A stretch of 64,000 nt of DNA. It comes from Autumnicola lenta (GTDB lineage Bacteria > Bacteroidota > Bacteroidia > Flavobacteriales > Flavobacteriaceae). The notes beneath the pieces were generated by a model. That model was not told the DNA's origin. It made no database searches and saw only the letters and a list, made by a program, of their open reading frames with translations. The translations under genes were made by a program, and so were the position numbers. Below are positions 37,859 to 46,156 of this stretch, piece after piece. The stretch lies in contig NZ_JAVRHO010000007.1 of the NCBI RefSeq assembly GCF_031846515.1, forward strand, positions 115,933-179,932. The letters run 5' to 3'. How positions within the stretch are numbered: position 1 is the stretch's first letter; each line of letters starts with the position of its first letter.

Positions 37859-37864
37859 AATTAT

Positions 37865-38704
37865 TTAAATAAGGTTAAATCTATAAGAAATATATGATTT
37901 TGCCAAGAGTCCCGCCTTTTGATAATCCGGAACACGAATTCTTTGGTTTCTAATTTCCAGCGACGGTACTTTTTTAAGTTTGTGTAATAACTTTCTATAG
38001 TAAACATACGCTGTATAAACTCCAAATTTTGCTTCTACAGGGAGTTTTGCAATGCCGTGTAAGCCTCTGCTAAAATCCTCTTCTATATCTTCTATAATTT
38101 TAGATTTACTCAATTCATCCAGCTGCGAGAGATTAACATCCGGAAAATAACTTCTCTGAAGATCCTCATAATCTGCTTTTAAATCCCGCAGAAAATTCAC
38201 TTTCTGAAATGCCGATCCAAGGCTCATTGCCGACTCCTTAAGGGCATCATACTGTTTTTGATCACCTTTTACAAAGACCTTTAGGCACATTAAACCCACA
38301 ACATCTGCGCTACCGTAAATGTACTCTTTGTATTCTTCTACGGTAAGATACTCAGATTTTACTAAATCCTGACGCATGCTCTTCATAAAAGAACGATATA
38401 ACGGTTCTTCTATATCATATTTGTGAACAGTTTCCTGGAAAGAATTTAATATTGGGTTTAAGCTGATTTTTGCTTCAATTGCTTTATAAAGATCCTTCTC
38501 AAAATCATCAAAAAGTTCTTTTTTGTTGTAATCATGAAAGGTGTCTACAATCTCATCTGCGAACCGAACAAATCCATAAATATTGTAAACATCCTGGCGA
38601 ATACCGGGAGCCAGCATCTTTGTAGCTGTAGAAAAAGATGTGCTGTAGGAATTTGTGACGGTTTTACTACAGGCGTGGGATACGACATCAAAAATGGATT
38701 TCAT
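37865..38704 (-). CDS. crtB: phytoene synthase
   Basis: It condenses two geranylgeranyl diphosphates to phytoene, the first committed carotenoid step. The 279-residue trans-isoprenyl synthase fold shows the two aspartate-rich motifs, FADEIVDTFHDY and FLRDLKADYEDLQRSYFP, along with YSTSFSTATKML and DVVGLMCLKVF. It starts 4 bases after crtI. The GGPP synthase (crtE) that feeds it is not in this window. Confidence 0.95.
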   Translation of the reverse strand: MKSIFDVVSHACSKTVTNSYSTSFSTATKMLAPGIRQDVYNIYGFVRFADEIVDTFHDYNKKELFDDFEKDLYKAIEAKISLNPILNSFQETVHKYDIEEPLYRSFMKSMRQDLVKSEYLTVEEYKEYIYGSADVVGLMCLKVFVKGDQKQYDALKESAMSLGSAFQKVNFLRDLKADYEDLQRSYFPDVNLSQLDELSKSKIIEDIEEDFSRGLHGIAKLPVEAKFGVYTAYVYYRKLLHKLKKVPSLEIRNQRIRVPDYQKAGLLAKSYISYRFNLI

Positions 38705-38708
38705 AGCA

Positions 38709-40172
38709 TTAAAATTTTGAGTTCTGAATAAGCTCTGCTGCTAATTTTCCGGAGATTAATGAAGGCGGAACACCAGGACCCGGAACGGTTAACTGTCCTG
38801 TAAAAAACAGGTGATGAACTTTTTTGCTTTTTAATTTTGGCCTCAGGAAAGCAGTTTGAAAAAGAGTATTCGCGAGTCCGTAAGCATTTCCTTTGTATGA
38901 ATTGTACTCACTTTTAAAATCATTGATACAAAAGGACTCCTTAAAAATAATATTATTTTTCACTTCTTGCTTCGTCAATTTTTCAAATCGTTTTATAATT
39001 TTCTGAAAAAATTCTTCTCGTAATTCCGGAGTATCTTCTATACCCGGTGCTAAAGGAATTAAAAATATTCCACACTCTTTGCCTTCCGGAGCGCAACCAG
39101 CGTCAGTGACTGAAGGAAAACTGGCATAGAAAAGGGGATTTTCCGGCCACCGCGGATTATCGTAAATGGCATCTGCATGTTTTTTAAAATCGGTATCAAA
39201 AAATAAGGTGTGATGAGAAACATTTTGTAGCTTTTTATCAAAACCAATATAAAAGAGTAGGGAAGAGGGAGCGAAAGTTTTCTTCTCCCAGTATTTTTCA
39301 GGATACTGCCTTTTATGTTCAGGGAGTAAAGACTCGGTGTGGTGATAATCTGCACCGCTCAGGATAATATCAGACTTAATATGCTCCCCATTAATCATGA
39401 TACTTGTTGCGGTGTCCCCATTGAGATTTATTTTGTTTACAGGTGAATTTGTATGTATTTGGACTCCCAGTGATTCTGCAAGTTCCTTAATGCCTTTAAT
39501 GACCTCGTACATTCCTCCTTTTGGATGCCAGGTGCCCAAAGCAAAATCGGCATAATTCATAAAACTGTAAAAAGCAGGTGTGTTGCTTGCCTTAGCGCCA
39601 AGAAAGAGAACAGGGAACTCCAGTATTTGAACAAGTTTTACATTCTCAAATTCCTTTTGAACTTCGCGGGAGATGGTACTAAAAAATTGTCCGAGTTTTT
39701 TTGCAGTTTCTATGGAAATCAGCTCCAGCGGAGAAACACCGGGACGATACACCATGTCTTTAATGGCAATGTTATAATTTTCTTCAGCCTGACCTATAAA
39801 TTTTTTAAGCTTTTTAGAACTTCCCGGTTCTTCAGCTTCAAAGGCATGGTAAATTTTTTCTAAAGTATCACCAATTGTAATTTTCTCACCATCTTCAAAA
39901 TACACCTGATATGCAGGATTTAATTTTTCAAGATGATAGTAGTCTTCAGGAGTTTTATTAAAGTCGGCAAAGAATCTTTCAAATACATCTGGCATCCAGT
40001 ACCAAGTGGGGCCAATGTCAAAAGTAAAACCTTCCCTTTTTAACTGTCTCGCCCTTCCGCCAACTTCAGAATTTTTTTCATAAATATGAACATCATTCCC
40101 TTCTTTTGCCAGATAACAGGACGCCGCAAGAGATGCAAAACCCGAGCCTATTATTGAAACCTTTCTTTTCAT
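38709..40172 (-). CDS. crtI: phytoene desaturase
   Basis: A FAD-dependent desaturase that introduces four double bonds to turn phytoene into lycopene. The 487 residues start with the dinucleotide fold (VSIIGSGFASLAASCYLAKE, EKNSEVGGRARQL) and the CrtI-typical FDIGPTWYWMPDVFERFF. The C-terminal signature reads FFTGQLTVPGPGVPPSLISG. It lies 8 bases after the merR gene and 4 before crtB. Confidence 0.95.
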   Translation of the reverse strand: MKRKVSIIGSGFASLAASCYLAKEGNDVHIYEKNSEVGGRARQLKREGFTFDIGPTWYWMPDVFERFFADFNKTPEDYYHLEKLNPAYQVYFEDGEKITIGDTLEKIYHAFEAEEPGSSKKLKKFIGQAEENYNIAIKDMVYRPGVSPLELISIETAKKLGQFFSTISREVQKEFENVKLVQILEFPVLFLGAKASNTPAFYSFMNYADFALGTWHPKGGMYEVIKGIKELAESLGVQIHTNSPVNKINLNGDTATSIMINGEHIKSDIILSGADYHHTESLLPEHKRQYPEKYWEKKTFAPSSLLFYIGFDKKLQNVSHHTLFFDTDFKKHADAIYDNPRWPENPLFYASFPSVTDAGCAPEGKECGIFLIPLAPGIEDTPELREEFFQKIIKRFEKLTKQEVKNNIIFKESFCINDFKSEYNSYKGNAYGLANTLFQTAFLRPKLKSKKVHHLFFTGQLTVPGPGVPPSLISGKLAAELIQNSKF

Positions 40173-40180
40173 GTACGGAA

Positions 40181-41080
40181 TTAAAGGGTTTTGATAAAAT
40201 CCTGGATTGAAGGAAAGAATTTTATGTTTGCCGAAAAATTCTTTTTTTGTTCTTCAAACTGTTTTACGCGATTTCCAAAAAGGAAAAGCTCCCTTGGTTT
40301 TTCTGAACAAATCTCTTCCTGAAACTCTCTTACGAATTCAACAATATCCTGTGGTGCAATAGTAAAGTAACTCATAAATGTAATATTATCACTTTTATCG
40401 AGGAGATACTTTATGTCTGAAATAGGGAGATTTGAACCCAAAAAAATACTCGACTTCTTATTTAAAAGTAACTGATAATTAAGATATAGCAGGCCTACAT
40501 CGTGGATTTCGTTCTCTGGTAGAAAGAGAACAAAAAGCCTGTCTGAAGTTGGTTTCCTCTCTTGCTTTAGAGCAGCAATGTTTAGGTATATCTTTTCTCT
40601 TATAAGTTCTACAATATAGTGCTCGTGTATGGGTTTAATAGTATCGGTTTGCCAAAGAGTACCTATCTCACCTAAAAGAGGAATAAAGATTTGCTGAAAT
40701 ATTTCCTGAAATGTTTTCTCTTCCTGAAGGCTTTCATATGTCCTGTTGAAGAGTTCCTCATCAAAATCTATCATCGCCATTTTAAACGCGTTGATAGCCC
40801 GGTTTTCCACACTGGAGGAGGCTGAAATCCTCTTTACCATTTTTCCTATTTCTTCTTCAGAGAGTTTGGAAATCCTGGAAATTTTATATCCATGTTCGTT
40901 AAGAAAAGCAATGTTCAATATTTTCTGAAGATTGGAGCTGTCATAGGTTCTAATGTTTGTTGAAGTGCGATCTGGATTGAGAATGTTATACCGTTTTTCC
41001 CAAATCCTGATGGTGTGAGCTTTAATTCCGCTAAGATGCTCCAGGTCCTTAATGCTGAAATTTTGTTTTACGAGTTCCAT
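40181..41080 (-). CDS. CarH/LitR-like MerR regulator with B12-binding domain
   Basis: A 299-residue regulator: an N-terminal MerR helix-turn-helix (FSIKDLEHLSGIKAHTIRIW, residues 8-27), a helical bundle (about 95-175) and a Rossmann-type cobalamin-binding domain (about 178-299). Signatures of the light-sensing CarH group are present: W143 followed nine residues later by E153-H154, and E191-x-H193-x-x-G196, where the histidine would be the lower cobalt ligand. The residue after W143 is glutamine, whereas in Thermus CarH (from memory) it is the histidine that binds cobalt after illumination. It leads the crt operon and probably represses it in the dark through adenosylcobalamin. That control is inference from family and position. 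Confidence 0.9.
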   Translation of the reverse strand: MELVKQNFSIKDLEHLSGIKAHTIRIWEKRYNILNPDRTSTNIRTYDSSNLQKILNIAFLNEHGYKISRISKLSEEEIGKMVKRISASSSVENRAINAFKMAMIDFDEELFNRTYESLQEEKTFQEIFQQIFIPLLGEIGTLWQTDTIKPIHEHYIVELIREKIYLNIAALKQERKPTSDRLFVLFLPENEIHDVGLLYLNYQLLLNKKSSIFLGSNLPISDIKYLLDKSDNITFMSYFTIAPQDIVEFVREFQEEICSEKPRELFLFGNRVKQFEEQKKNFSANIKFFPSIQDFIKTL

Positions 41081-41121
41081 ATTTTGTTTAACAAGAGAAG
41101 TAAAACTACATAATTTGTCGC

Positions 41122-41139
41122 TTCTGAAAACCTTCAGAA
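41122..41139. promoter_or_regulatory. 18-bp dyad upstream of the carotenoid regulator
   Basis: TTCTGAA, four bases, then TTCAGAA is a perfect inverted repeat 42 bases upstream of the merR start. Its size suits a MerR-family operator. A weak minus-strand -7 box (TAGTTTTA, about 41101-41108) lies between it and the gene. Confidence 0.5.
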
Positions 41140-41241
41140 AGTTAAATGTTTAATAAAAATAAATATTGGTTAAACAGTTTTGTCTTTAATTGAAGTAGGG
41201 AGGTAGAGAAACTCCTTACCTGGTGGTGTAAAACTTCTGAA

Positions 41242-41698
41242 GATCAATAATGGCAATTTTCAGCATATCTCTTTGGAAACCGTGAAATGAGTTTATCTAC
41301 GGAAGCGAAAACTTATCAGTGAACTCGTGGCTTTTCTTCAGAAATGCTAGTATAGGTCGATAATTGGTGTTTCCAGCATATCTCTTTAGAATTTGCGACA
41401 ATGAGTTTTATCTACGGAAGCAAAAACTTTTCAGTGAACTCGTGGCTTTTCTTCAGAAATGCCAGTATAGGTCGATAATTGGTATTTTCAGCAAATCTCT
41501 TTAGAATTCGCGACAATGGGTTTTATCTACGGAAGCAAAAACTTATCAGTGAATTCGTGACTTTTGTTCAGAAATGCTAGAATAGATCGATGATTGGTTT
41601 TTTCAGCATACCTCTTTAGAATTTGCGACAATGAGTTTTTCTACGGAAGCAAAAACTTATCAGTGAATTCGTGGCTTTTCTTTAGGAAGTCTATTGTA
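41242..41698. repeat. four tandem copies of a ~115-bp non-coding repeat
   Basis: Equivalent points (CAGCA..TCTCTTT) fall at 41261, 41374, 41489 and 41604, giving periods of 113, 115 and 115 bases. Shared blocks are TCTACGGAAGCAAAAACTT, TCAGTGAA.TCGTG.CTTTT and TTTAGAATT.GCGACAATG. Copy 1 is the most diverged and copy 4 decays at its end. The period is not a multiple of three and no frame is conserved, so the array is non-coding. It lies between the tRNA-Leu gene and the merR-crt operon. There are no unique spacers, so it is not CRISPR. Confidence 0.85.
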
Positions 41699-41722
41699 GA
41701 AAGCAGAAGTAATTCTGTAAAG

Positions 41723-41805
41723 TACCCGGAGCGGGACTTGAACCCGCACGCCCAAAGGACACATGGCCCTCAACCATGCCTGTCTACCAATTCCAGCACC
41801 CGGGT
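41723..41805 (-). tRNA. tRNA-Leu (anticodon GAG)
   Basis: An 83-base class II tRNA. Acceptor stem ACCCGGG pairs with TCCGGGT; the anticodon stem CATGG/CCATG encloses loop TTGAGGG, giving anticodon GAG; it has a long variable arm and T arm GCGGG-TTCAAGT-CCCGC. CCA is not encoded. Confidence 0.93.
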
Positions 41806-41943
41806 GTAATTGAAATTCTCAATTAAAGGCTGTTAAAGTAGCTTAGTAAATTAACTAAACTAAATTGATTTGGCTGGGGTTTCCTTCGTTTCACTTCACT
41901 CAGGATAAACTTCTCGCCCAACAAAATCAGAACTTAAAAAATG

Positions 41944-42016
41944 TGATCTGGCTGGGGCTCGAACCCAGGACCCTCTCCTTAAAAGGGAGATGCTCTACCA
42001 ACTGAGCTACCAGATC
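41944..42016 (-). tRNA. tRNA-Lys (anticodon TTT), copy 1
   Basis: A 73-base tRNA with acceptor GATCTGG/CCAGATC, anticodon stem TCTCC/GGAGA and loop CTTTTAA (TTT). It is identical in sequence to the second copy 189 bases upstream on the minus strand. CCA is not encoded. Confidence 0.95.
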
Positions 42017-42132
42017 TAAACAATATTTTAATAACCTAAATGATCTGTTTGCGACTCTCTTCGGTTCAGCTTCATTGTGTTTCGCTTCACTCCAATAAAA
42101 TTCTCGCCCAACAAAATCAGAACTTAAAAAAG

Positions 42133-42205
42133 TGATCTGGCTGGGGCTCGAACCCAGGACCCTCTCCTTAAAAGGGAGATGCTCTACCAACTGAGCTACC
42201 AGATC
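42133..42205 (-). tRNA. tRNA-Lys (anticodon TTT), copy 2
   Basis: The same 73-base sequence as copy 1. Both copies are followed on their 3' side by the same ~30-base flank (containing TTCTCGCCCAACAAAATCAG), showing a tandem duplication that included downstream DNA. Confidence 0.95.
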
Positions 42206-42282
42206 AAAATGTGCATTCGGCTTTTCCAGAATGCGGGTGCAAATATAATATCAATAATTTACTTTTCAAGATTAAAATGACA

Positions 42283-42291
42283 TAAATTTGC
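42283..42291 (+). promoter_or_regulatory. -7 box of aroK
   Basis: TAAATTTGC matches TAnnTTTGC and lies 39 bases before the aroK start. Confidence 0.5.
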
Positions 42292-42330
42292 AAATGTTTT
42301 CAATTAACCTAGAAATTAGCGAAGTAGCGT

Positions 42331-42849
42331 ATGAAGATTTTTTTAAATGGCTATATGGGAGCAGGAAAATCCCTCATAGGACATAAACTTTCGGCAGTTT
42401 TAAATTATAATTACGTCGACCTGGATGATCAGATAGAACTTATAGAACAAACCGATATCCAGAGTATTTTTAAAAAAAGAGGAGAGCTTTATTTTAGAAA
42501 CCTGGAAAATAAAGTGTTGCGGGATATCCTGGAGAAAAAAGAAGATATGGTCGTGTCTTTAGGAGGTGGAACGCCCTGCTACGGCAATAATCTTGATTGG
42601 ATCCAGCGAACTGCCGGAACCAAGACGGTATATCTAAAGGCAACGGTAAATACCCTTAGAGATCGTTTATTTCTGGAGAAGGTACACCGGCCTGTGATTA
42701 GTCACCTTCAGACAAAACCGGAATTGGAAGAGTTCCTGAGAAAACATTTGTTTGAAAGGGCTTACTATTATAACCAGTCAGATATAATTGTGAATGTCGA
42801 TAATCGGAATCCGGAACAAATTGCCCGGGATATCGTAGAAAAATTATAG
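42331..42849 (+). CDS. aroK: shikimate kinase
   Basis: Phosphorylates shikimate at the 3-hydroxyl in aromatic amino acid synthesis. The 172 residues include the P-loop GYMGAGKS, the shikimate-binding VDLDDQIE and R in KKRGELYFRNLE, the GGGTPC motif, and a lid region (LEKVHRPVI). Its stop overlaps the end of the convergent phosphoribosyltransferase gene by 6 bases. Confidence 0.95.
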   Translation: MKIFLNGYMGAGKSLIGHKLSAVLNYNYVDLDDQIELIEQTDIQSIFKKRGELYFRNLENKVLRDILEKKEDMVVSLGGGTPCYGNNLDWIQRTAGTKTVYLKATVNTLRDRLFLEKVHRPVISHLQTKPELEEFLRKHLFERAYYYNQSDIIVNVDNRNPEQIARDIVEKL

Positions 42850-43344
42850 AAGTTCTACCCGGTCATTCCCTTTTTCGAATTTTAATTTCACAGTTTCATT
42901 TAAGGAGGTGGAGAGGGAAATACCTTTAAAATCTGCCTTTACAGGATACTTCTTGTGGTTCCGGTCCACAAGTACAGCTGTTTTAAACTGCTTTAGAGGT
43001 ACATTAAGGAAATGCCGGACACCATAGATGAGCGTTGTTCCGGAATTTAGTACATCGTCCACCAGGATTACCGATTGATCTCTGTATTCTTCAGGTGTAA
43101 GGGAAGTAGTAATTTCAGCCAGGGGATTCTTTTTGTCAATTTTCACTTCGCAAAGCCGCGGTCTAACAGATGAGATAATTTCCAATTCGGCTTTTAAACG
43201 TTTTGCAAGTTCGAATCCGTTTTTGGCAATTCCCGCCAGAATAATATCATTTTCGTCAATATTGTTCTCCAGGATTTGATAGGCAATTCTTTTAATTTTG
43301 TGTTTTATTTCTGCTTTGTTTAAAATAAGAACCTTGTCTTTCAT
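42844..43344 (-). CDS. phosphoribosyltransferase (PyrR-like)
   Basis: A 166-residue type I PRTase with the PRPP-binding loop VILVDDVLNSGTTLIYG and the early loop ILAGIAKNGFELAKRL. It resembles PyrR, the pyrimidine regulator/uracil PRTase, but no pyr genes follow it, so the substrate is open. It is the last gene of an operon after an S4 protein and a methyltransferase; its ATG shares a base with the end of the preceding gene. Confidence 0.85.
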   Translation of the reverse strand: MKDKVLILNKAEIKHKIKRIAYQILENNIDENDIILAGIAKNGFELAKRLKAELEIISSVRPRLCEVKIDKKNPLAEITTSLTPEEYRDQSVILVDDVLNSGTTLIYGVRHFLNVPLKQFKTAVLVDRNHKKYPVKADFKGISLSTSLNETVKLKFEKGNDRVELL

Positions 43345-43937
43345 TACTTCTGTTTTTTTCTAAATATAAAGAATAACTCGTTCCCCCGTCTTGGCGGAAT
43401 AGAATTATAGCTCTTTTCCAGTACTTCTACTTCGAAATGAGGATTAAAATACGTTAGATACTCCTTTTTGCTTCCACCAAACGGCGGACCGTTTTCTGTT
43501 AATTTAAAGTTGAAGAAGAGACCTGAAATTTGACCATTTTCGGCTAAGAGATGAGCAGCCTTTTCAGCATAATCTTTTCTTTGGACTACGGGCAGTGCGC
43601 AAAAAAAAGTTTGTTCGAGGATTAAATCGAAGCTACCTTGAAGTCTGAAGAAGTCTACATGTAGTAACTGATTTTCAGGGAAATCCGGTAATCTTCTTTT
43701 GAAATTTTGCAGAGGTGCTTCTGCAATATCTGCCACCCAAACATTTTTAAAACCTTTTTTGTATAAATATTCGGCTTCATAGGAATTTCCAGCTCCGGGA
43801 ATTAAAATTTTTAGTTCCCTGTCTTGAAGCTGATTTATATATTCTTTAATAGGAGTTGAAATTTCACCTATATCCCAACCGGTATCATTTGATGAATACC
43901 TTTCACTCCAGTAGCTTTGATTAAGTTTCCTTTTCAT
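43344..43937 (-). CDS. TPMT-family SAM-dependent methyltransferase
   Basis: A 197-residue methyltransferase of the thiopurine S-methyltransferase family. The conserved start YWSERYSSNDTGWDIGEIS is followed by the SAM-binding loop ILIPGAGNSYEAEYLYKKG, VWVADIAEAPLQNF and the DLILEQTFFCAL motif. The natural acceptor is unknown. It overlaps the upstream S4 gene by 17 bases and touches the downstream PRTase gene, so the three genes are translationally coupled. Confidence 0.88.
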   Translation of the reverse strand: MKRKLNQSYWSERYSSNDTGWDIGEISTPIKEYINQLQDRELKILIPGAGNSYEAEYLYKKGFKNVWVADIAEAPLQNFKRRLPDFPENQLLHVDFFRLQGSFDLILEQTFFCALPVVQRKDYAEKAAHLLAENGQISGLFFNFKLTENGPPFGGSKKEYLTYFNPHFEVEVLEKSYNSIPPRRGNELFFIFRKKQK

Positions 43938-44319
43938 TTTTTTTATCTTCAGGAGCAGTTTCGAACCAGTCGTCTATATCCCGGCGATCTTTCTTAGTTG
44001 GTCTGCCGGCTCCTTTTTTACGATAGTAGTCCTGGGAGTATTTCAGCAGATCTTTTTTCTCAAATTCCTCTTTTGGGGTAATATCGTGAAGATATAAATT
44101 TACAAGTTTTGCACCTACCCGGCTGGGAGGAAGATCGAGAACTTCTACTTCATAATTTACCTGGTTTTTCCTCACCTGGATTTTATCTGCGGGAAAAACT
44201 TCTTTAGAAGGCTTAACATTGGCGCCATTCATCTTCACCTTTCCCTGCTTACATGCATTGGTAGCAATGCTTCTCGTTTTAAAATACCGGACGCACCATA
44301 AATATTTATCAACTCTCAT
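43921..44319 (-). CDS. S4-domain RNA-binding protein (Hsp15/HslR-like)
   Basis: A 132-residue protein whose first ~60 residues are an S4 domain (MRVDKYLWCVRYFKTRSIA, ACKQGKVKMNGANVKPS), followed by a basic tail (RKKGAGRPTKKDRRDIDDW). It matches the HslR/Hsp15 group, which binds stalled 50S subunits carrying nascent chains in E. coli. It is the first gene of a three-gene operon. Its minus-strand -7 box TATTTTTGC (44352-44360) lies back-to-back with the promoter of the FKBP gene. Confidence 0.9.
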   Translation of the reverse strand: MRVDKYLWCVRYFKTRSIATNACKQGKVKMNGANVKPSKEVFPADKIQVRKNQVNYEVEVLDLPPSRVGAKLVNLYLHDITPKEEFEKKDLLKYSQDYYRKKGAGRPTKKDRRDIDDWFETAPEDKKNEKET

Positions 44320-44397
44320 AAATCGGCTTTAAATGTCATCTTATTCTTTAAGCAAAAATACAAGAATATTGTATCTTGCGCCCTAAAATTATAGACG

Positions 44398-45357
44398 ATG
44401 CGGTTAAAGAAGTTATTTCTTATTTGTGCAACAATGAGTATTGGATTTATCTCCTGTAACAAAGATGACGATGATGAGACGCCTACATTTGAAGAAAGAG
44501 ATAGGGGAGAGCAGGCAATAGAAGATGATGAAAGATTGGTGGAGTTCCTTTCTACTCATTTTTATAATTATGAAGAGTTTCAGAATCCTTCTGAAGGTTT
44601 CGATTACAGTATTGAATTCGACACTATCTCGGGAGAGAATTCTGAAAAAACATCCCTCCTTGAATCTGAAGATTTAATGGTAAAATCTGTGACCCGTGAT
44701 GATGTTGAGTACGATTTATATATTCTGAAAGTACGGGAAGGAGAGGGCGATCGTCCAACTATGGCAGATTCTACTCTTGTTGCTTATACCGGACAGTTGA
44801 TGAATCAAACTGTCTTTAACGAGAATATGGTGTCGCCGGTGTGGTTTGATTTACCGGGATATATTATTTTGGATGCTAATGGGAGGCCTGGACGTGCGGG
44901 AGGAGTTCTCCCCGGCTTTTCTGAAAGTCTTGTGGAGTTTAAATCTTCTACAGGGTATGATGTGAATCCAGATAATACAATCTCGTGGAAGAATGACTAC
45001 GGAATAGGGGCTGTTTTTGTGCCTTCAGGTCTTGCTTATTTCTCTTCTCCTCCTTCTGGTTCTGGGATACCGGGTTATGCTCCGCTTATCTTTAAAATAA
45101 ACCTCTATCGGACTGTAGAAGCAGATCACGATAAAGATGGAATCCCTTCCTGGATGGAAGACCTGGATAACGATGGAAATGTATTTAATGATAATACTGA
45201 CGGTGATAATTTTCCTGATCATTCTGACGCAGATGATGACGGAGATGGTACTCCTACCCGTGATGAAATAGTAATTCGTGAAGATGGTACTTTAGAACTT
45301 ACAGACACGAACAATGACGGAACTCCAGATTACCTTGACCCGGATTTTTTTAAGTAA
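44398..45357 (+). CDS. FKBP-type lipoprotein with Asp-rich calcium-binding-like tail
   Basis: A 319-residue lipoprotein (lipobox IGFISC, C20) followed by a run of aspartates, an FKBP-like domain (about residues 85-240: VAYTGQLMNQTVFNE, GGVLPGFSESLVEF, YGIGAVFVPSGLAYF), and a C-terminal part with several DxDxDG-type repeats (DHDKDGIPSWMEDLDNDGN, DADDDGDGTPTRDE, DTNNDGTPDYLDPD). Those repeats look like thrombospondin-3 calcium-binding loops. The FKBP core is divergent, so isomerase activity is uncertain. It is probably on the outer membrane or facing the periplasm. Confidence 0.85.
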   Translation: MRLKKLFLICATMSIGFISCNKDDDDETPTFEERDRGEQAIEDDERLVEFLSTHFYNYEEFQNPSEGFDYSIEFDTISGENSEKTSLLESEDLMVKSVTRDDVEYDLYILKVREGEGDRPTMADSTLVAYTGQLMNQTVFNENMVSPVWFDLPGYIILDANGRPGRAGGVLPGFSESLVEFKSSTGYDVNPDNTISWKNDYGIGAVFVPSGLAYFSSPPSGSGIPGYAPLIFKINLYRTVEADHDKDGIPSWMEDLDNDGNVFNDNTDGDNFPDHSDADDDGDGTPTRDEIVIREDGTLELTDTNNDGTPDYLDPDFFK

Positions 45358-45380
45358 ATTCTCTGCAAGAAAATAAACAA

Positions 45381-45410
45381 AAAAAAGAGCCCGAAATAGG
45401 GCTCTTTTTT
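45381..45410 (+). terminator. bidirectional terminator after the FKBP gene
   Basis: AAAAAAGAGCCC and GGGCTCTTTTTT form a 12-bp stem with a short GAAATA loop. Confidence 0.88.
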
Positions 45411-45437
45411 GTTCGGATGTTGAGGGATTAGCTAATC

Positions 45438-46040
45438 TTAGAAGGCATAGGAAGCACTCAGGATCCATTGTGAAGCGCGGGAATCGATGGTGAAATTATT
45501 TTCTGTAGCCATTTCTCCAAAAGTATTGTTTTCCTGAAAAGCTCCTTCGTAGCGCACGTCAATTCCAAGGCGACCCAGCTCCAATCCGGCTCCTAATTGA
45601 TAACCAACACTAATTTCATTCTCAACATCGCCAATCTGAAGACTGGTATTTTCAAGTTCATTGCTCAATACGTATTGAAAAGAAGGACCAGCCTTGATAT
45701 TTAGCGGTCCCAGAACATTTACTCCCGCCAGAACCGGAAGATCTATTTTATCTAATTTATAATCGAAGTCACTATACTCAGTATTTAAACTTGTGTATAA
45801 AAGTTCCGGCTGAATAAATATGCCTACGATTTCAAATTTGCTAAAAATCCCTACGTGAAACCCTCTCTGGTTCTCTCCGTCTTCAGTGAAGTTTGAGGAT
45901 AAATCACCTGCCGCCTCCTGATGCCCGTTGTATTCTCCGGTAGCTCCGTAATTTAAGCCTCCTTTAATCCCAAAAGACGCTTCCTGTGCCATGATTATGG
46001 ATCCACAAAAAAGTAACACGAGTAACATTAATTTTTTCAT
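45438..46040 (-). CDS. porin-family outer-membrane beta-barrel protein
   Basis: A 200-residue outer-membrane protein of the OMP_b-brl_2 (porin family) type: signal peptide MKKLMLLVLLFCGSIIMAQ, then amphipathic strands starting ASFGIKGGLNYG, with GFHVGIFSKFE and FIQPELLYTSLNTEY, and the final strand SQWILSASYAF. The function is unknown. The start at 46040 is set by the signal peptide. It is monocistronic, between terminators. Confidence 0.88.
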   Translation of the reverse strand: MKKLMLLVLLFCGSIIMAQEASFGIKGGLNYGATGEYNGHQEAAGDLSSNFTEDGENQRGFHVGIFSKFEIVGIFIQPELLYTSLNTEYSDFDYKLDKIDLPVLAGVNVLGPLNIKAGPSFQYVLSNELENTSLQIGDVENEISVGYQLGAGLELGRLGIDVRYEGAFQENNTFGEMATENNFTIDSRASQWILSASYAF

Positions 46041-46102
46041 AATTGCATTGTTTAGTTTGTATGAGGATAACGATAAAATTTCCGGTTTTATTTTCAAAGC
46101 AA

Positions 46103-46136
46103 AAAGCCTTTCAAAAAAATTGAAAGGCTTTTCTTA
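46103..46136 (-). terminator. terminator after the transketolase genes
   Basis: AAAGCCTTTCAA and TTGAAAGGCTTT form a 12-bp stem with flanking A/T runs; it lies between the transketolase C-terminal gene and the porin-family gene. Confidence 0.82.
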
Positions 46137-46156
46137 ATATTTATATTTAAAAGGAT

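Noticed and set aside
41242..41698. CRISPR array
   Set aside because: The ~115-base units are contiguous and wholly repetitive, with no short repeats separated by unique spacers and no cas genes.
41927..42190. 87-codon minus-strand ORF with repeated peptide text
   Set aside because: It runs straight through the two tRNA-Lys genes; the repeat comes from the duplicated tRNAs.
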